Shown here in pieces: positions 33,722 through 41,513 of a stretch of 41,513 nucleotides of DNA; the stretch's first letter is position 1, and every line of letters starts with the position of its first letter. The notes below the pieces were generated by a model. It was not told where the DNA came from. It saw nothing but the letters and a program-made list of their open reading frames with translations, and did no database searches. Where the stretch lies: assembly GCA_902774215.1 (NCBI GenBank), contig CACYHU010000018.1, positions 1-41,513 on the forward strand, in the 5' to 3' direction. The position numbers and the translations under genes are program-made. The DNA is from an uncultured Chloroflexota bacterium (GTDB lineage Bacteria; Chloroflexota; Anaerolineae; Anaerolineales; Anaerolineaceae).

Positions 33722-34510
33722 CTACATCCGTTTCGGGATCCTGACAGAGAGACAGCTCAGGCCCCCATCCTGCTTTTCGATCTCACTCATCGGAGTCGTG
33801 ATTACGTCAAATCCCAGCTTGAACAGTTTTTTCTCCAATACCGGAAACCCCTCAGGTATAATGACCTTGTTGTTGACACGCACACAATTCGCTGCATAAG
33901 CTTCCTTCTCATCCGTGACGATCACACGATAGGAATCATAAGCGGGCAGATGCTGAAAAGCAGGACAGCAGATGACTGTATTATTCCCGATATAACTCAT
34001 TCCGGTAGAAAGATGCAGAATTTGAATATCCCTGATATCGCAAAAAGCAGAGGTAAACCCGTATTTTTTCACAATGTCAGCGAACTGATGCGCTCCGTCT
34101 TCATTTGTGCGGGACGAGATCCCGACAAAGAAATGATTTCCGGCACGGCAGATATCTCCGCCTTCCAGTGTTCCGGGGGCTTTGATCTCTTCGATCCTTC
34201 CGCTATAAAAGGCTTCGATGATCGGCCGCATCCTGATTTCCTCTCCCTGACGGGAAGGGCGGCAAAAGGAAGGGATAACCGCCATACGATCCGTCACAAT
34301 TGCTTCGTCTTCTGTAAAGCAGGAGTCCGGATAATCATCATCCGGATGCAGAACGATCACTTCCACGCCGCATCTGCGCAATGCTTTCACGTATGATTCA
34401 TGCTGACGCGCAGCCAGATCGACATCCGGCCTTCCCAACAATCCATGGGTCAAACCATCCGCAAATTTTCTGCAGGGCGGACGTGTGATTGCTCTCTCGT
34501 AATGGCACAT
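33722..34510 (-). CDS. DDAH-type amidinohydrolase (dimethylargininase-like)
   Basis: A member of the guanidine-modifying superfamily, close to dimethylarginine dimethylaminohydrolase, which turns N-methylated arginines into citrulline and methylamines. The 262-residue protein has YPDSCFTED (60-68), EGGDICRAG with Glu116, ILHLST with catalytic His166 and GGLSCLSVRI with nucleophilic Cys253. ATG 34510 is preceded by GGGGAG at 6 nt; a longer frame from 34549 lacks such a site. It sits one base upstream of the exporter pair. Arginine deiminase is an alternative, but its extra helical domain is missing. Physiological substrate unknown. Confidence 0.85.
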   Translation of the reverse strand: MCHYERAITRPPCRKFADGLTHGLLGRPDVDLAARQHESYVKALRRCGVEVIVLHPDDDYPDSCFTEDEAIVTDRMAVIPSFCRPSRQGEEIRMRPIIEAFYSGRIEEIKAPGTLEGGDICRAGNHFFVGISSRTNEDGAHQFADIVKKYGFTSAFCDIRDIQILHLSTGMSYIGNNTVICCPAFQHLPAYDSYRVIVTDEKEAYAANCVRVNNKVIIPEGFPVLEKKLFKLGFDVITTPMSEIEKQDGGLSCLSVRIPKRM

Positions 34511-34579
34511 AATTATCTCCCCTTTCATTATGAAGCAAACAGTACACACAGAAACTGCCAGATATCCTGCGTCATCTGA

Positions 34580-35797
34580 CTACCGGCTGCTGACAACTTC
34601 ATCAAAAATCTTTTCCAGCTGAACAGCAGCCGCATCGCGATTAAACTTTTCCATGACCGCTTTGCGGCCGTTTTCTCCCATAACACGGCATCCTTCAGGA
34701 TCCACCGACAGGCGGAGAACCGTCTCAGCCAGCGCCCGGGCATCACCGGGCTCAACAAAGACACCTGCCCGGTTTTCTTCAACCACATCCCTTATCACAC
34801 CATCGATCTGACAGATCACCGGATCACCACAGGCCATAATGTCAAACACCTTGTTCGGATAGGTCGTTTTGAACATATCCAGCTTTTTCAGAATTGCCAG
34901 TCCGGCATCCTCAGCTGCCATCACAGAAGCGATCTGCTCCTTCGGAACGGGCGGAACAAAAAGCACATTGCCGAGCCTGCGCTCAGCACTTAATGCTTCC
35001 AGCCGGGTTTTATCCTTTCCGCTTCCGACAAATACGAAACGGATGCCGGCTTCATCCCGCAGCATATCAGCGGCATTCAGCACAGTTTCCAGATCATTCG
35101 CAGGACCGTGGGCACCGCTGTACATCACAACAAAATCATCCTTCAGGCCATACTGCTCACGAAAAGCAGTCCCGTCTGCACCGGCAAACATTTCCTCATC
35201 CGCGCCATTTGGCACCAGGTCCGGTATCTTCCCGCAGATATCGCGGATATAAGGGATAAAACCGGGCGAATTCACGATGATACGGTCAGCATGGTTGTAA
35301 AGAAACCTCTCCAGCCGCTGTGACATCCGAATCAGCAGCGGGTTCGTCAGCGCACCCATGGCTACAGCAAACTCCGGCCAGAGATCCCGGATCTCCAACA
35401 GGAAAGGCTTTCGCTTCAGACGGGCACTGAGCCAGGCTGTCCAGGCCTGAAAAAGATTCGGTGATGTACCCCAGATCAGGTCGGCATGTTTTACATTCAG
35501 CGCGCAGAAGAATGAAGAAAACATGAAAGAAAAAAAGGCCTGCAGCCGGGGCACAAATCCCTTATGCATCCCGGAGCTCGTCCAGCAGTAACGGATCTCA
35601 ATATTTTCAGCCCACTGCTCCTTTTTCCACAGGAAATGCCCGGTAAGGCTGCTTTCCCCGCTGAGATAACTGACCGGACTGGTAATGATCGTCACCCGAT
35701 GTCCCCGCTCAGCCAGACGGCGGGCAAATTCAATATGCCTCGTTCCGCCGGCCTCCCCGGTGGTAACAAATGCCTGGTGAATCAACAAAACATGCAT
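34580..35797 (-). CDS. GT4-family glycosyltransferase (WbuB-like)
   Basis: A cytoplasmic retaining sugar transferase of 405 residues in the GT-B fold. The N-terminal domain begins MHVLLIHQAF with the glycine loop GEAGGTRHIEFARRLAERGH; the C-terminal domain has VVMYSGAHGPANDLETVL, FVFVGSGKDK and the donor-binding TTYPNKVFDIMACGDPVIC (~310-328). The layout resembles WbuB of O-antigen loci, which adds N-acetylfucosamine, but the sugar cannot be read from sequence. It follows the heparinase-like gene by 74 nt, and is followed by the amidinohydrolase after 69 nt. Confidence 0.88.
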   Translation of the reverse strand: MHVLLIHQAFVTTGEAGGTRHIEFARRLAERGHRVTIITSPVSYLSGESSLTGHFLWKKEQWAENIEIRYCWTSSGMHKGFVPRLQAFFSFMFSSFFCALNVKHADLIWGTSPNLFQAWTAWLSARLKRKPFLLEIRDLWPEFAVAMGALTNPLLIRMSQRLERFLYNHADRIIVNSPGFIPYIRDICGKIPDLVPNGADEEMFAGADGTAFREQYGLKDDFVVMYSGAHGPANDLETVLNAADMLRDEAGIRFVFVGSGKDKTRLEALSAERRLGNVLFVPPVPKEQIASVMAAEDAGLAILKKLDMFKTTYPNKVFDIMACGDPVICQIDGVIRDVVEENRAGVFVEPGDARALAETVLRLSVDPEGCRVMGENGRKAVMEKFNRDAAAVQLEKIFDEVVSSR

Positions 35798-35871
35798 CCG
35801 CTCACTCCCAAATTACAAGTCACAAAGCACCGAGCTTATTTACAAAAAATCCGACCGGCAGCTTCAAACCA

Positions 35872-37830
35872 TTACAGTTTTGTGATCAGCGTATCAAAAT
35901 GGAAAGGTGCCTGCCCCTTACAGGTGACAATGATGGAAAGAGCAGCTTCCTTTTCATTATACGTCGGCGAATACCATCCGCAGCGCTGATCCTCACGGAA
36001 ATCCTGTTCTCCGGTTTCCTCTCCGCTGTTGAAGATACAGAACCCGGCCCGAACGATACGCAGATTGAAATTTAAATCGCTGCTGAACCCCATACGAATA
36101 CGATCCAGGACCAATACGCCTTTTTTGTATTTAAAGGATTGATTCGGCAGCAGCCAATGGAAACGGTAAATATGCTCCGTATTCTCTTCCTTCGCCATCG
36201 GGATCACATCATCCGCGACAGAGAACCCGTTTCCGATCGGGCGGACTGTACGGCGATGTTTCAGATTCTGACGGCGGAACCCGTTATGTTCCGCGCTGAT
36301 ATATGCCTCGTTCCGTGAGATGATCCTGGCCTCATCCAAATCCAGCCACATGAATTTGCCGGCATCCGTCATCGGTTCCTGATGATCAACAGTCATCACA
36401 TTATGCGTCGCCGCATACTTCAGCCTGTTATCCCAGCCTTCGAGATCAGTATAACGGTAAGTACCCGCATCACAGAGCTCGTTGACACCGTTGATCCAAA
36501 TTTCCAGATGCAGACGGTCATCATGGGCAGGCCTGCCGCCGAAAGGTTCTGAAAGCATCAATGCCTTCATACCTTTTTTGCCGACAGAAAGCGGTCCGGC
36601 ATAGGCTTCATTCTGATCTTCGCCGGACTGGTAAAGATAGCGTTTCTCCACATTGAGCCAGACGCCCAATTCATTCCGCTGGCCATCCGTAAAAAGCTTC
36701 CTTCCCAGAAAGATCTGACCTGCAGCCTGCAGGGTGGGGCTGTAATCGTCATAATCACTGCCAAAACAAAACAGAAGGCTGCCGTCATTATGCCCGATAT
36801 TGCTGCATTTTCCGTTGACCGGGTCACAGAAATCATAAAGGAAACGGATCGAATTGCGCAGCTTCGGGATCAGCTTTTTCGGCCAGCTCTCACACCTGAT
36901 CCGCAGGAGCCGGTCCACCCAGACAACAAGCTGAAGCATCAGGCGGTGATAATTGCTGCTGTGCTGAATGTAACATCCGTTCGGCGCGATCTGATCATCC
37001 AGTCCCCGGAAGAAATTATACCTGCCCAGCCGCCACCAGTGCTGTGCATCATGGGCATCCGGGAGGACAACAGCCGCGGTCATCAGTGCTGCCGCCTCGC
37101 TCAGCAAATGGTTATTGCGCTGGGATTTTGCATAAATCAGCGTTTTCGGGATCCGTTTCGCATGAGCCTGGATCGTCCTGGCCGCGAGGTCCATCCGTTC
37201 ACGGATCATCTCGCTGTGGCGGGCAGATGAAAAATAGATGTTATCGCTTTTCGGCAGCTGCAGGAATACACCGGCAGCAAAGGCAATATTGATCAGCCTG
37301 AGCCCCACTTCCTGTGCGGATTCCCAGTTTTCTCCCAGATTGACCGGATTTTTCTGATTAAAATCCTCCAGCTTATCCCAAAAACAAGCTTCAGCCAATC
37401 CACTGTGAGACAGGACTTCACTCCGCATCAAACTGTCGACCCAGCAAAACCGGGCTCCCTCCCATATCAGCTTGAGGTCAGGTACAGGGATCTTGTGATC
37501 CGCGGCCCAATGCCGGCTTCCGTTTACCGGATTCAAATCCAGAGGCAGGCTGTTTTTGCTGCCGAAAGGATGATATTCACCGCGAAAGATCAGTTCCTTT
37601 TCATCAAATATACGGGCAGAATCTGCCGAAAGGTAATTGATTAGCTGATCCATATCCGGCAGCGGCAGCGGACGGAATTCTCCGCGGACGACCTCATTCC
37701 GCAAAGGGCGGTGAGGCATGACCGTACGGTAGATCCCGCTTTTGAGCAGGATCCGGTACCAGCCATTACGCAAAACAGGCACAAAGCCCAGATCACGAAC
37801 CGACTGTGTGAGCAATGACAGACGCGTCAT
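35872..37830 (-). CDS. Heparinase II/III-like (alginate lyase family) protein
   Basis: A 652-residue protein with an N-terminal alpha/alpha toroid (to ~370, with NNHLLSEAAALM and IQHSSNYHRLMLQLV) and a C-terminal beta-sandwich of the heparinase II/III family (HDDRLHLEIWINGVNELCDAGTYRYTD and AATHNVMTVD). Such proteins cleave or modify uronic-acid polysaccharides. No signal peptide is visible, so an intracellular role is likely, unlike secreted lyases. ATG and the stop of the dehydrogenase gene overlap (ATGA). The same trio of oxidoreductase, heparinase-like protein and GT4 occurs in polysaccharide loci of other bacteria, to my knowledge. Confidence 0.88.
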   Translation of the reverse strand: MTRLSLLTQSVRDLGFVPVLRNGWYRILLKSGIYRTVMPHRPLRNEVVRGEFRPLPLPDMDQLINYLSADSARIFDEKELIFRGEYHPFGSKNSLPLDLNPVNGSRHWAADHKIPVPDLKLIWEGARFCWVDSLMRSEVLSHSGLAEACFWDKLEDFNQKNPVNLGENWESAQEVGLRLINIAFAAGVFLQLPKSDNIYFSSARHSEMIRERMDLAARTIQAHAKRIPKTLIYAKSQRNNHLLSEAAALMTAAVVLPDAHDAQHWWRLGRYNFFRGLDDQIAPNGCYIQHSSNYHRLMLQLVVWVDRLLRIRCESWPKKLIPKLRNSIRFLYDFCDPVNGKCSNIGHNDGSLLFCFGSDYDDYSPTLQAAGQIFLGRKLFTDGQRNELGVWLNVEKRYLYQSGEDQNEAYAGPLSVGKKGMKALMLSEPFGGRPAHDDRLHLEIWINGVNELCDAGTYRYTDLEGWDNRLKYAATHNVMTVDHQEPMTDAGKFMWLDLDEARIISRNEAYISAEHNGFRRQNLKHRRTVRPIGNGFSVADDVIPMAKEENTEHIYRFHWLLPNQSFKYKKGVLVLDRIRMGFSSDLNFNLRIVRAGFCIFNSGEETGEQDFREDQRCGWYSPTYNEKEAALSIIVTCKGQAPFHFDTLITKL

Positions 37831-40037
37831 GCCAGATCATCTTCCTTTCCGAAATCATCTAAAGAACTCACCGGCGGGATCGAGATCACATCCTGCTGAC
37901 GGATCGACTCAATAGCGGCAAAACAGGCCAGCATCCCGCTGAAAATTTCATCATAACCAATGGGAGCCTGTTTTCCCTCATGAGCCGCATCCAGGAAAGC
38001 GTTCCATGATCCTGCATGTCCCTTATCCTGACGGAGAGCGGAACTGTCTTTTTTGTGATCTCCATCCTTCCACATTTCCAACGAGCGGTAATCGTTCAGA
38101 ACAGCGATCCTGCCGCCGCCAAACACTTCCACCCGCTCCTTTGCATAAGATTTATCGCCGTTTGCCAGGTAACTCACTGTACCGATGGAGCCGTCAGCAA
38201 AGGCCAGTTGAATACTGACGTTATCCTCGTTATAGCGTCCGCAGTCCGGCAGACAGAAGGCATTGACTTTGAGGGGCAGCGAACCGCACATCCAGATCAG
38301 GAAATCGATGAAATGGCATCCTTCCCCAAGAATACGTCCGCCCCCGATTTCAGGATCCTGCGTCCAGTGCGAGGCGGGGATAAACCCGGCATTGACAGTA
38401 TAATGCATGGCAAGCGGCTCGGCGCAGCCGGCAAAAAACTGCTTCATCTCCAGCGCAAGCGGAGCGAAGCGGCGGTTATAACCGACCATATATAACTGCT
38501 TCGTATGGGCAGAAACAGCCCGGCGCACTTCCGCAAGTGACTGCGGGGTCAGCGCAGCTGGTTTTTCACAATAAACATTTTTCCCGTTTTCAAGGGCTTT
38601 GATCGTCTGCGCCGCATGCAACGAATGAGGTGTGAGCAAAACAACATCCGAAATTTCCGGATCCTGAAGGATAGCACTGCCATCCGTTTCAACCTTTTCA
38701 AAGCCGAATTTTTCCGCACTGTGACGGGCTTTCCCGCCGGATCCGGAGGCGATGGACTTCAGCACACAGCGCGTGCCGCTCTCCTTCATCACCGGAAGGA
38801 AGGTAGCGTTTGCGTAGTTGCCCGCACCCAAAACACCGATATTGGGCTTTCCGTCACGGGTATCCGGCTGCAGCTGTATCTTTGAAACAGACACCGCCCG
38901 GTTTTGCGGATCTGCTTCCTTATATGGATATTCCAGCAGTACACCCAGGAACGGTTCATTGCGCTTACCGGTGATCAGGTTATAGGCTTCCTCGCCGTTT
39001 TCGATAGGGATGCGATGCGTGATCAGGGAGCGGACATTCATTTTTCCGTCAGCGATCAGATCCACAAAGCTTTCCATATTCCGGCCTTCCGTCCAGCGGA
39101 CATAACCGATGGGATAGTCCTGTCCCTTTTCCTCATAATTCGCGTCATAGCGTCCCGGTCCGTAGGAACGGGAAACCATCACGCTCAGTTCCTTCTCATA
39201 ATAGATCTTCCGCGGGATCTCCAGTCCGACCGCACCGACAGCGATCACCTGACCGCGGTCCCGGCACAGTTCTCCGGCAAGTTCGATGGAGTCATTATCC
39301 CGGCTGCCGGCGCAGATCAGGACATGGTCAAACCCGCGGCCTTTGGTAAACTGCGGAACCCATTCCTCAATTTCACCCCGGTTCCAGGATTCCACACCGA
39401 AATCGCGTGCCAGTTTGATCTTCGATTTGTCAATATCCATACCCATGACACGGCAGCCGGCTGCTTTAGCGATCTGGATCTCCATCAGACCAAGCAATCC
39501 CAGACCGATCACAAGGACGGTATCGTTCAGCTGGGGAGAAGCAAGACGAAAGCCATGAATGGCAACAGAGCCAAGCGTCGCAAAAGCCGCTTCCTCAAAG
39601 CTCACCGAATCCGGCAGCTTCACCAGCAGATTACGGGGAACGATCTCATATTCCGCATGGACAGCATGATTTCCGCCGCCGCAGGCGACCCGGTCACCAA
39701 TTTTAAACCCCTGCATTCCTTCACCGAGAGCCGTGATCGTACCGGCGGATGAATAGCCGGGAAACATAGGCTGATCCAGACGATTGAAGGCTGCCTGCAC
39801 AGAGCTGAGTATTCCTTCCCGCTTTGCCTTGTTGAGCACCTGTTTTACCAGGTCCGGACGGGAAACAGCCTTTGCAGCCAGATTTTTTTCAGAGAATTCA
39901 ACCAGGGTGCGTTCCGTACCCGCGGAAACGAGCGAATAAGCAGTCCGCACCAAAGCACAGCCTTTGCCCGGCTTCGGGATCGGCAGGTCTTTGATGCTGG
40001 TCTCTCCATTTTTCATATTCTGAAAAAGCTGTTTCAT
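37827..40037 (-). CDS. Bi-domain oxidoreductase: MDR-type dehydrogenase fused to Gfo/Idh/MocA
   Basis: A 736-residue fusion. Residues 1-~375 are a medium-chain dehydrogenase (MDR) with PGYSSAGTITALGEGM, a Rossmann loop GLGLLG (178-183) and the SAGTERTLVEF segment (38-48), where the catalytic zinc Cys of alcohol dehydrogenases is replaced by Ala. Residues ~400-720 are a Gfo/Idh/MocA oxidoreductase (IGVLGAGNYANATFLPV, the YCEKPAAL motif near 490, GCHFIDFLIW). Both bind NAD(P), so a nucleotide-sugar epimerisation or oxidation is plausible. ATG 40037 follows GGAAA at 7 nt; upstream in-frame codons to 40088 lack one. It runs into the heparinase-like gene by ATGA. Confidence 0.88.
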   Translation of the reverse strand: MKQLFQNMKNGETSIKDLPIPKPGKGCALVRTAYSLVSAGTERTLVEFSEKNLAAKAVSRPDLVKQVLNKAKREGILSSVQAAFNRLDQPMFPGYSSAGTITALGEGMQGFKIGDRVACGGGNHAVHAEYEIVPRNLLVKLPDSVSFEEAAFATLGSVAIHGFRLASPQLNDTVLVIGLGLLGLMEIQIAKAAGCRVMGMDIDKSKIKLARDFGVESWNRGEIEEWVPQFTKGRGFDHVLICAGSRDNDSIELAGELCRDRGQVIAVGAVGLEIPRKIYYEKELSVMVSRSYGPGRYDANYEEKGQDYPIGYVRWTEGRNMESFVDLIADGKMNVRSLITHRIPIENGEEAYNLITGKRNEPFLGVLLEYPYKEADPQNRAVSVSKIQLQPDTRDGKPNIGVLGAGNYANATFLPVMKESGTRCVLKSIASGSGGKARHSAEKFGFEKVETDGSAILQDPEISDVVLLTPHSLHAAQTIKALENGKNVYCEKPAALTPQSLAEVRRAVSAHTKQLYMVGYNRRFAPLALEMKQFFAGCAEPLAMHYTVNAGFIPASHWTQDPEIGGGRILGEGCHFIDFLIWMCGSLPLKVNAFCLPDCGRYNEDNVSIQLAFADGSIGTVSYLANGDKSYAKERVEVFGGGRIAVLNDYRSLEMWKDGDHKKDSSALRQDKGHAGSWNAFLDAAHEGKQAPIGYDEIFSGMLACFAAIESIRQQDVISIPPVSSLDDFGKEDDLA

Positions 40038-40065
40038 CGCTGTATTTCCTTTCCGCCCAAATCGT

Positions 40066-41337
40066 TTATTCCACCCATTCCAGCTCAAAGCTGTCGCCGA
40101 TCATCACGGTATCACCGTCTTCCACACCGGCCTGCCGCAGGGCATCTTCGATGCCGAGCGTCCGCATCAGGTTCTGGAAGCGCCGCAGGGAACCCGGATG
40201 TTCCCAGAAAGTCATCTTGGCAGCCCGCTCGATAGCCGTACCGCGTACCACATAATCACCGTAATCATTGCGGCTGATGGTGAACTGCCGCGGGTCATCT
40301 TCCGGTGTGTAAAGCGGCAGTACTTCGTCGATCTCTTCTTCTTCGACCGGAGCATTCTGAACCATTTCATACAGCTTCCAAAGGATCGGTTTGATGTTCG
40401 CGGATGTGGCAGCAGACATATTCATAGCCTCGTACCCCCGTTCTTTGAGTGCTGATTCGATTTCCGGCCAGCGTTCAGCGGCTTCGGGGATATCCATCTT
40501 GTTGTACACAACCAGCTGCTGTTTTTCGCCCAGCTTCGCATCAAAGAGAGCCATTTCCTGATTGATCTGGTCAAAATCAGCGATCGGGTCTTCAGATTCT
40601 CCGTTCAGCACATGGAGAATGACCCGGGTACGCTGAATATGGCGCAGGAAAGAATCCCCGAGACCGACGCCCATATGAGCTCCCTCGATCAGTCCGGGAA
40701 CATCGGACAGGACGATAGAATGCTCCGCGTCAAGTTCAGCCACACCGAGATTCGGTTCAAGTGTGGTAAAGGGATAGTTGGCAATTTTCGGTGTGGCATT
40801 CGTAGCCGCGGCAAGGAAAGATGATTTCCCGGCGTTAGGCACACCGACGATACCCACATCCGCGATCAGCTTCAGTTCCAGGGAAAGGTTTTTCTCTTCG
40901 TAAGGTTCACCTTTTTCCGCAGTTCGCGGGGCCTGGTTGGAAGGAGAAACGAAATGTGTATTTCCCCGGCCGCCCCGGCCGCCTTTACAGACCACCAGCT
41001 CCTGACCATCATGCGTCAGATCTCCAAGCAAAGCCCCGGTCTCTTTCTCACGGACAATAGTACCCGCCGGAACCTTTACGATAAGATTTTCCGCGGATTT
41101 TCCGGTCTGGTTATTGATTCCGCCTTTCAGCCCGTCAGAGGCAATATAGCGGGTCTTGTGCCGGAAGGAAGCCAGCGTATTCAGGTGTCTGTCAACTTTT
41201 AGTATCAAATCTCCGCCCCGTCCGCCATCACCACCGTCCGGACCTCCCCGGGAAACAAATTTTTCCCGGTGAAAGTGCATAAATCCGTCACCGCCTTTTC
41301 CCGACCGGACATATATTTCAGCTTCATCAATAAACAT
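40066..41337 (-). CDS. obgE: Obg/CgtA GTPase
   Basis: Essential GTPase that binds the 50S subunit and responds to (p)ppGpp. The 423-residue protein has the glycine-rich Obg fold (1-~158, GGPDGGDGGRGGDLIL and KGGRGGRGNTHF), G1 GVPNAGKSS (165-173), G3 DVPGLIEG (212-219), G4 NKMD (279-282), SAATSANI (G5) and a C-terminal OCT domain (~340-423, WEHPGSLRRFQNLMRTLG). The OCT domain is known from some Gram-positive Obg proteins. ATG 41337 is preceded by AAGGA; a TTG three codons earlier is less likely. It usually follows rplU-rpmA, not seen here as the window ends. Confidence 0.96.
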   Translation of the reverse strand: MFIDEAEIYVRSGKGGDGFMHFHREKFVSRGGPDGGDGGRGGDLILKVDRHLNTLASFRHKTRYIASDGLKGGINNQTGKSAENLIVKVPAGTIVREKETGALLGDLTHDGQELVVCKGGRGGRGNTHFVSPSNQAPRTAEKGEPYEEKNLSLELKLIADVGIVGVPNAGKSSFLAAATNATPKIANYPFTTLEPNLGVAELDAEHSIVLSDVPGLIEGAHMGVGLGDSFLRHIQRTRVILHVLNGESEDPIADFDQINQEMALFDAKLGEKQQLVVYNKMDIPEAAERWPEIESALKERGYEAMNMSAATSANIKPILWKLYEMVQNAPVEEEEIDEVLPLYTPEDDPRQFTISRNDYGDYVVRGTAIERAAKMTFWEHPGSLRRFQNLMRTLGIEDALRQAGVEDGDTVMIGDSFELEWVE

Positions 41338-41399
41338 AAAAATCAAATTCCTTATAAAAGTTCAAATCAAGACAGAAACGACATCAGAAACAAATTACG

Positions 41400-41444
41400 G
41401 GTGAAAGTCCGCTCCGCCGGTTTCCGGGAAGCCGGACCATCACC
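41400..41444 (-). other. Folded leader of the obg transcript
   Basis: Nested stems: GGTGA/TCACC (41400-41404 with 41440-41444), GTCCG/CGGAC (41407-41411 with 41433-41437) and a GC-rich inner hairpin. It starts ~13 nt after the predicted transcription start, ~100 nt ahead of the obg ATG. No known riboswitch recognised. Confidence 0.5.
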
Positions 41445-41463
41445 GGATTTTCCTTAATAAAGG

Positions 41464-41472
41464 ATTATAGCA
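41464..41472 (-). promoter_or_regulatory. Extended -10 promoter for obg
   Basis: TG-C-TATAAT on the minus strand (41472-41464). No clear -35, as is common for extended -10 promoters. Confidence 0.55.
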
Positions 41473-41497
41473 TAAATCCGGGTAATAAGATTTATGC
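41470..41497. repeat. 9-bp palindrome at the obg promoter
   Basis: GCATAAATC (41470-41478) and GATTTATGC (41489-41497) form a perfect inverted repeat with a 10-nt gap, covering the -35 region and touching the extended -10. It may be an operator, or an AT-rich hairpin ending an upstream gene. Short GTTCAAA repeats follow at the window end (41501-41513). Confidence 0.65.
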
Positions 41498-41513
41498 AAG
41501 GTTCAAAGTTCAA

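Noticed and set aside
38904..39752. 282-codon open frame on the plus strand
   Set aside because: Antisense of the MDR domain of the fused oxidoreductase; composition mirrors it.
41400..41444. FMN or cobalamin riboswitch
   Set aside because: Short GGTGA/CCGGCGG words look alike, but the conserved multi-stem core of either class is missing and obg is not a usual target.

Overview
The window looks like a core-genome segment of a Chloroflexota bacterium, most likely an Anaerolineae-type organism with moderate GC. The call rests on gene content and motif style: a short-N-terminus IF-2, a glycosyltransferase-51 domain with an NPG in place of the usual H-x-G, a MurG with a VPDIEPG loop in place of the usual HEQN motif, and a fused dehydrogenase/Gfo-Idh protein. 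No phylogeny could be run, so the taxon is an inference. No rRNA, tRNA, CRISPR array, transposase or phage gene was seen.

Layout. (1) 1-480: the end of an unrecognised gene, then an unusual array of degenerate 7-nt repeats. (2) 482-2690, minus strand: an acetyltransferase of the left-handed beta-helix type, TrmO and a lone GT51 peptidoglycan glycosyltransferase, each overlapping the next by 11 nt, behind one promoter and an attenuator-like hairpin. (3) 2700-6554, plus strand: exonuclease III, a DUF2461 protein, a small secreted protein and a PMT-family membrane glycosyltransferase. (4) 6600-14234, plus strand: nusA-ylxR-infB-rbfA-nrnA-truB-ribF, the classic translation/transcription module but without rimP. 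The 5' end of nusA appears frameshifted. (5) 14301-30083, minus strand: a complete-looking dcw cluster mraZ-rsmH-ftsL-pbp-murF-mraY-murD-ftsW-murG-murC-murB-ftsQ-ftsA-ftsZ, lacking murE and ddl, ending at a strong terminator tail-to-tail with ribF. (6) 30167-41472, minus strand: obg, a trio of polysaccharide genes (bi-domain oxidoreductase, heparinase II/III-like protein, GT4), a DDAH-type amidinohydrolase and a heterodimeric ABC exporter with one degenerate ATP site.

How it works together. Block 5 makes lipid II (MurF, MraY, MurD, MurG, MurC, MurB), polymerises it at the septum (FtsW with the class B PBP) and assembles the divisome (FtsL, FtsQ, FtsA, FtsZ) under MraZ control. Block 4 supplies transcription elongation control, initiation factor 2, 30S maturation, nanoRNA turnover, tRNA pseudouridine-55 and FAD. 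Block 6 joins ribosome/GTP sensing (Obg) to surface-polysaccharide genes.

The most interesting points are non-coding or structural: the heptad repeat array, the broken nusA start, the promoter-plus-terminator unit at 2592-2690, the phased 11-nt repeats and 10-nt repeats at the mraZ promoter, and a palindrome plus folded leader upstream of obg. I do not see convincing evidence for a wholly new multi-gene system; most of the window is ordinary housekeeping.
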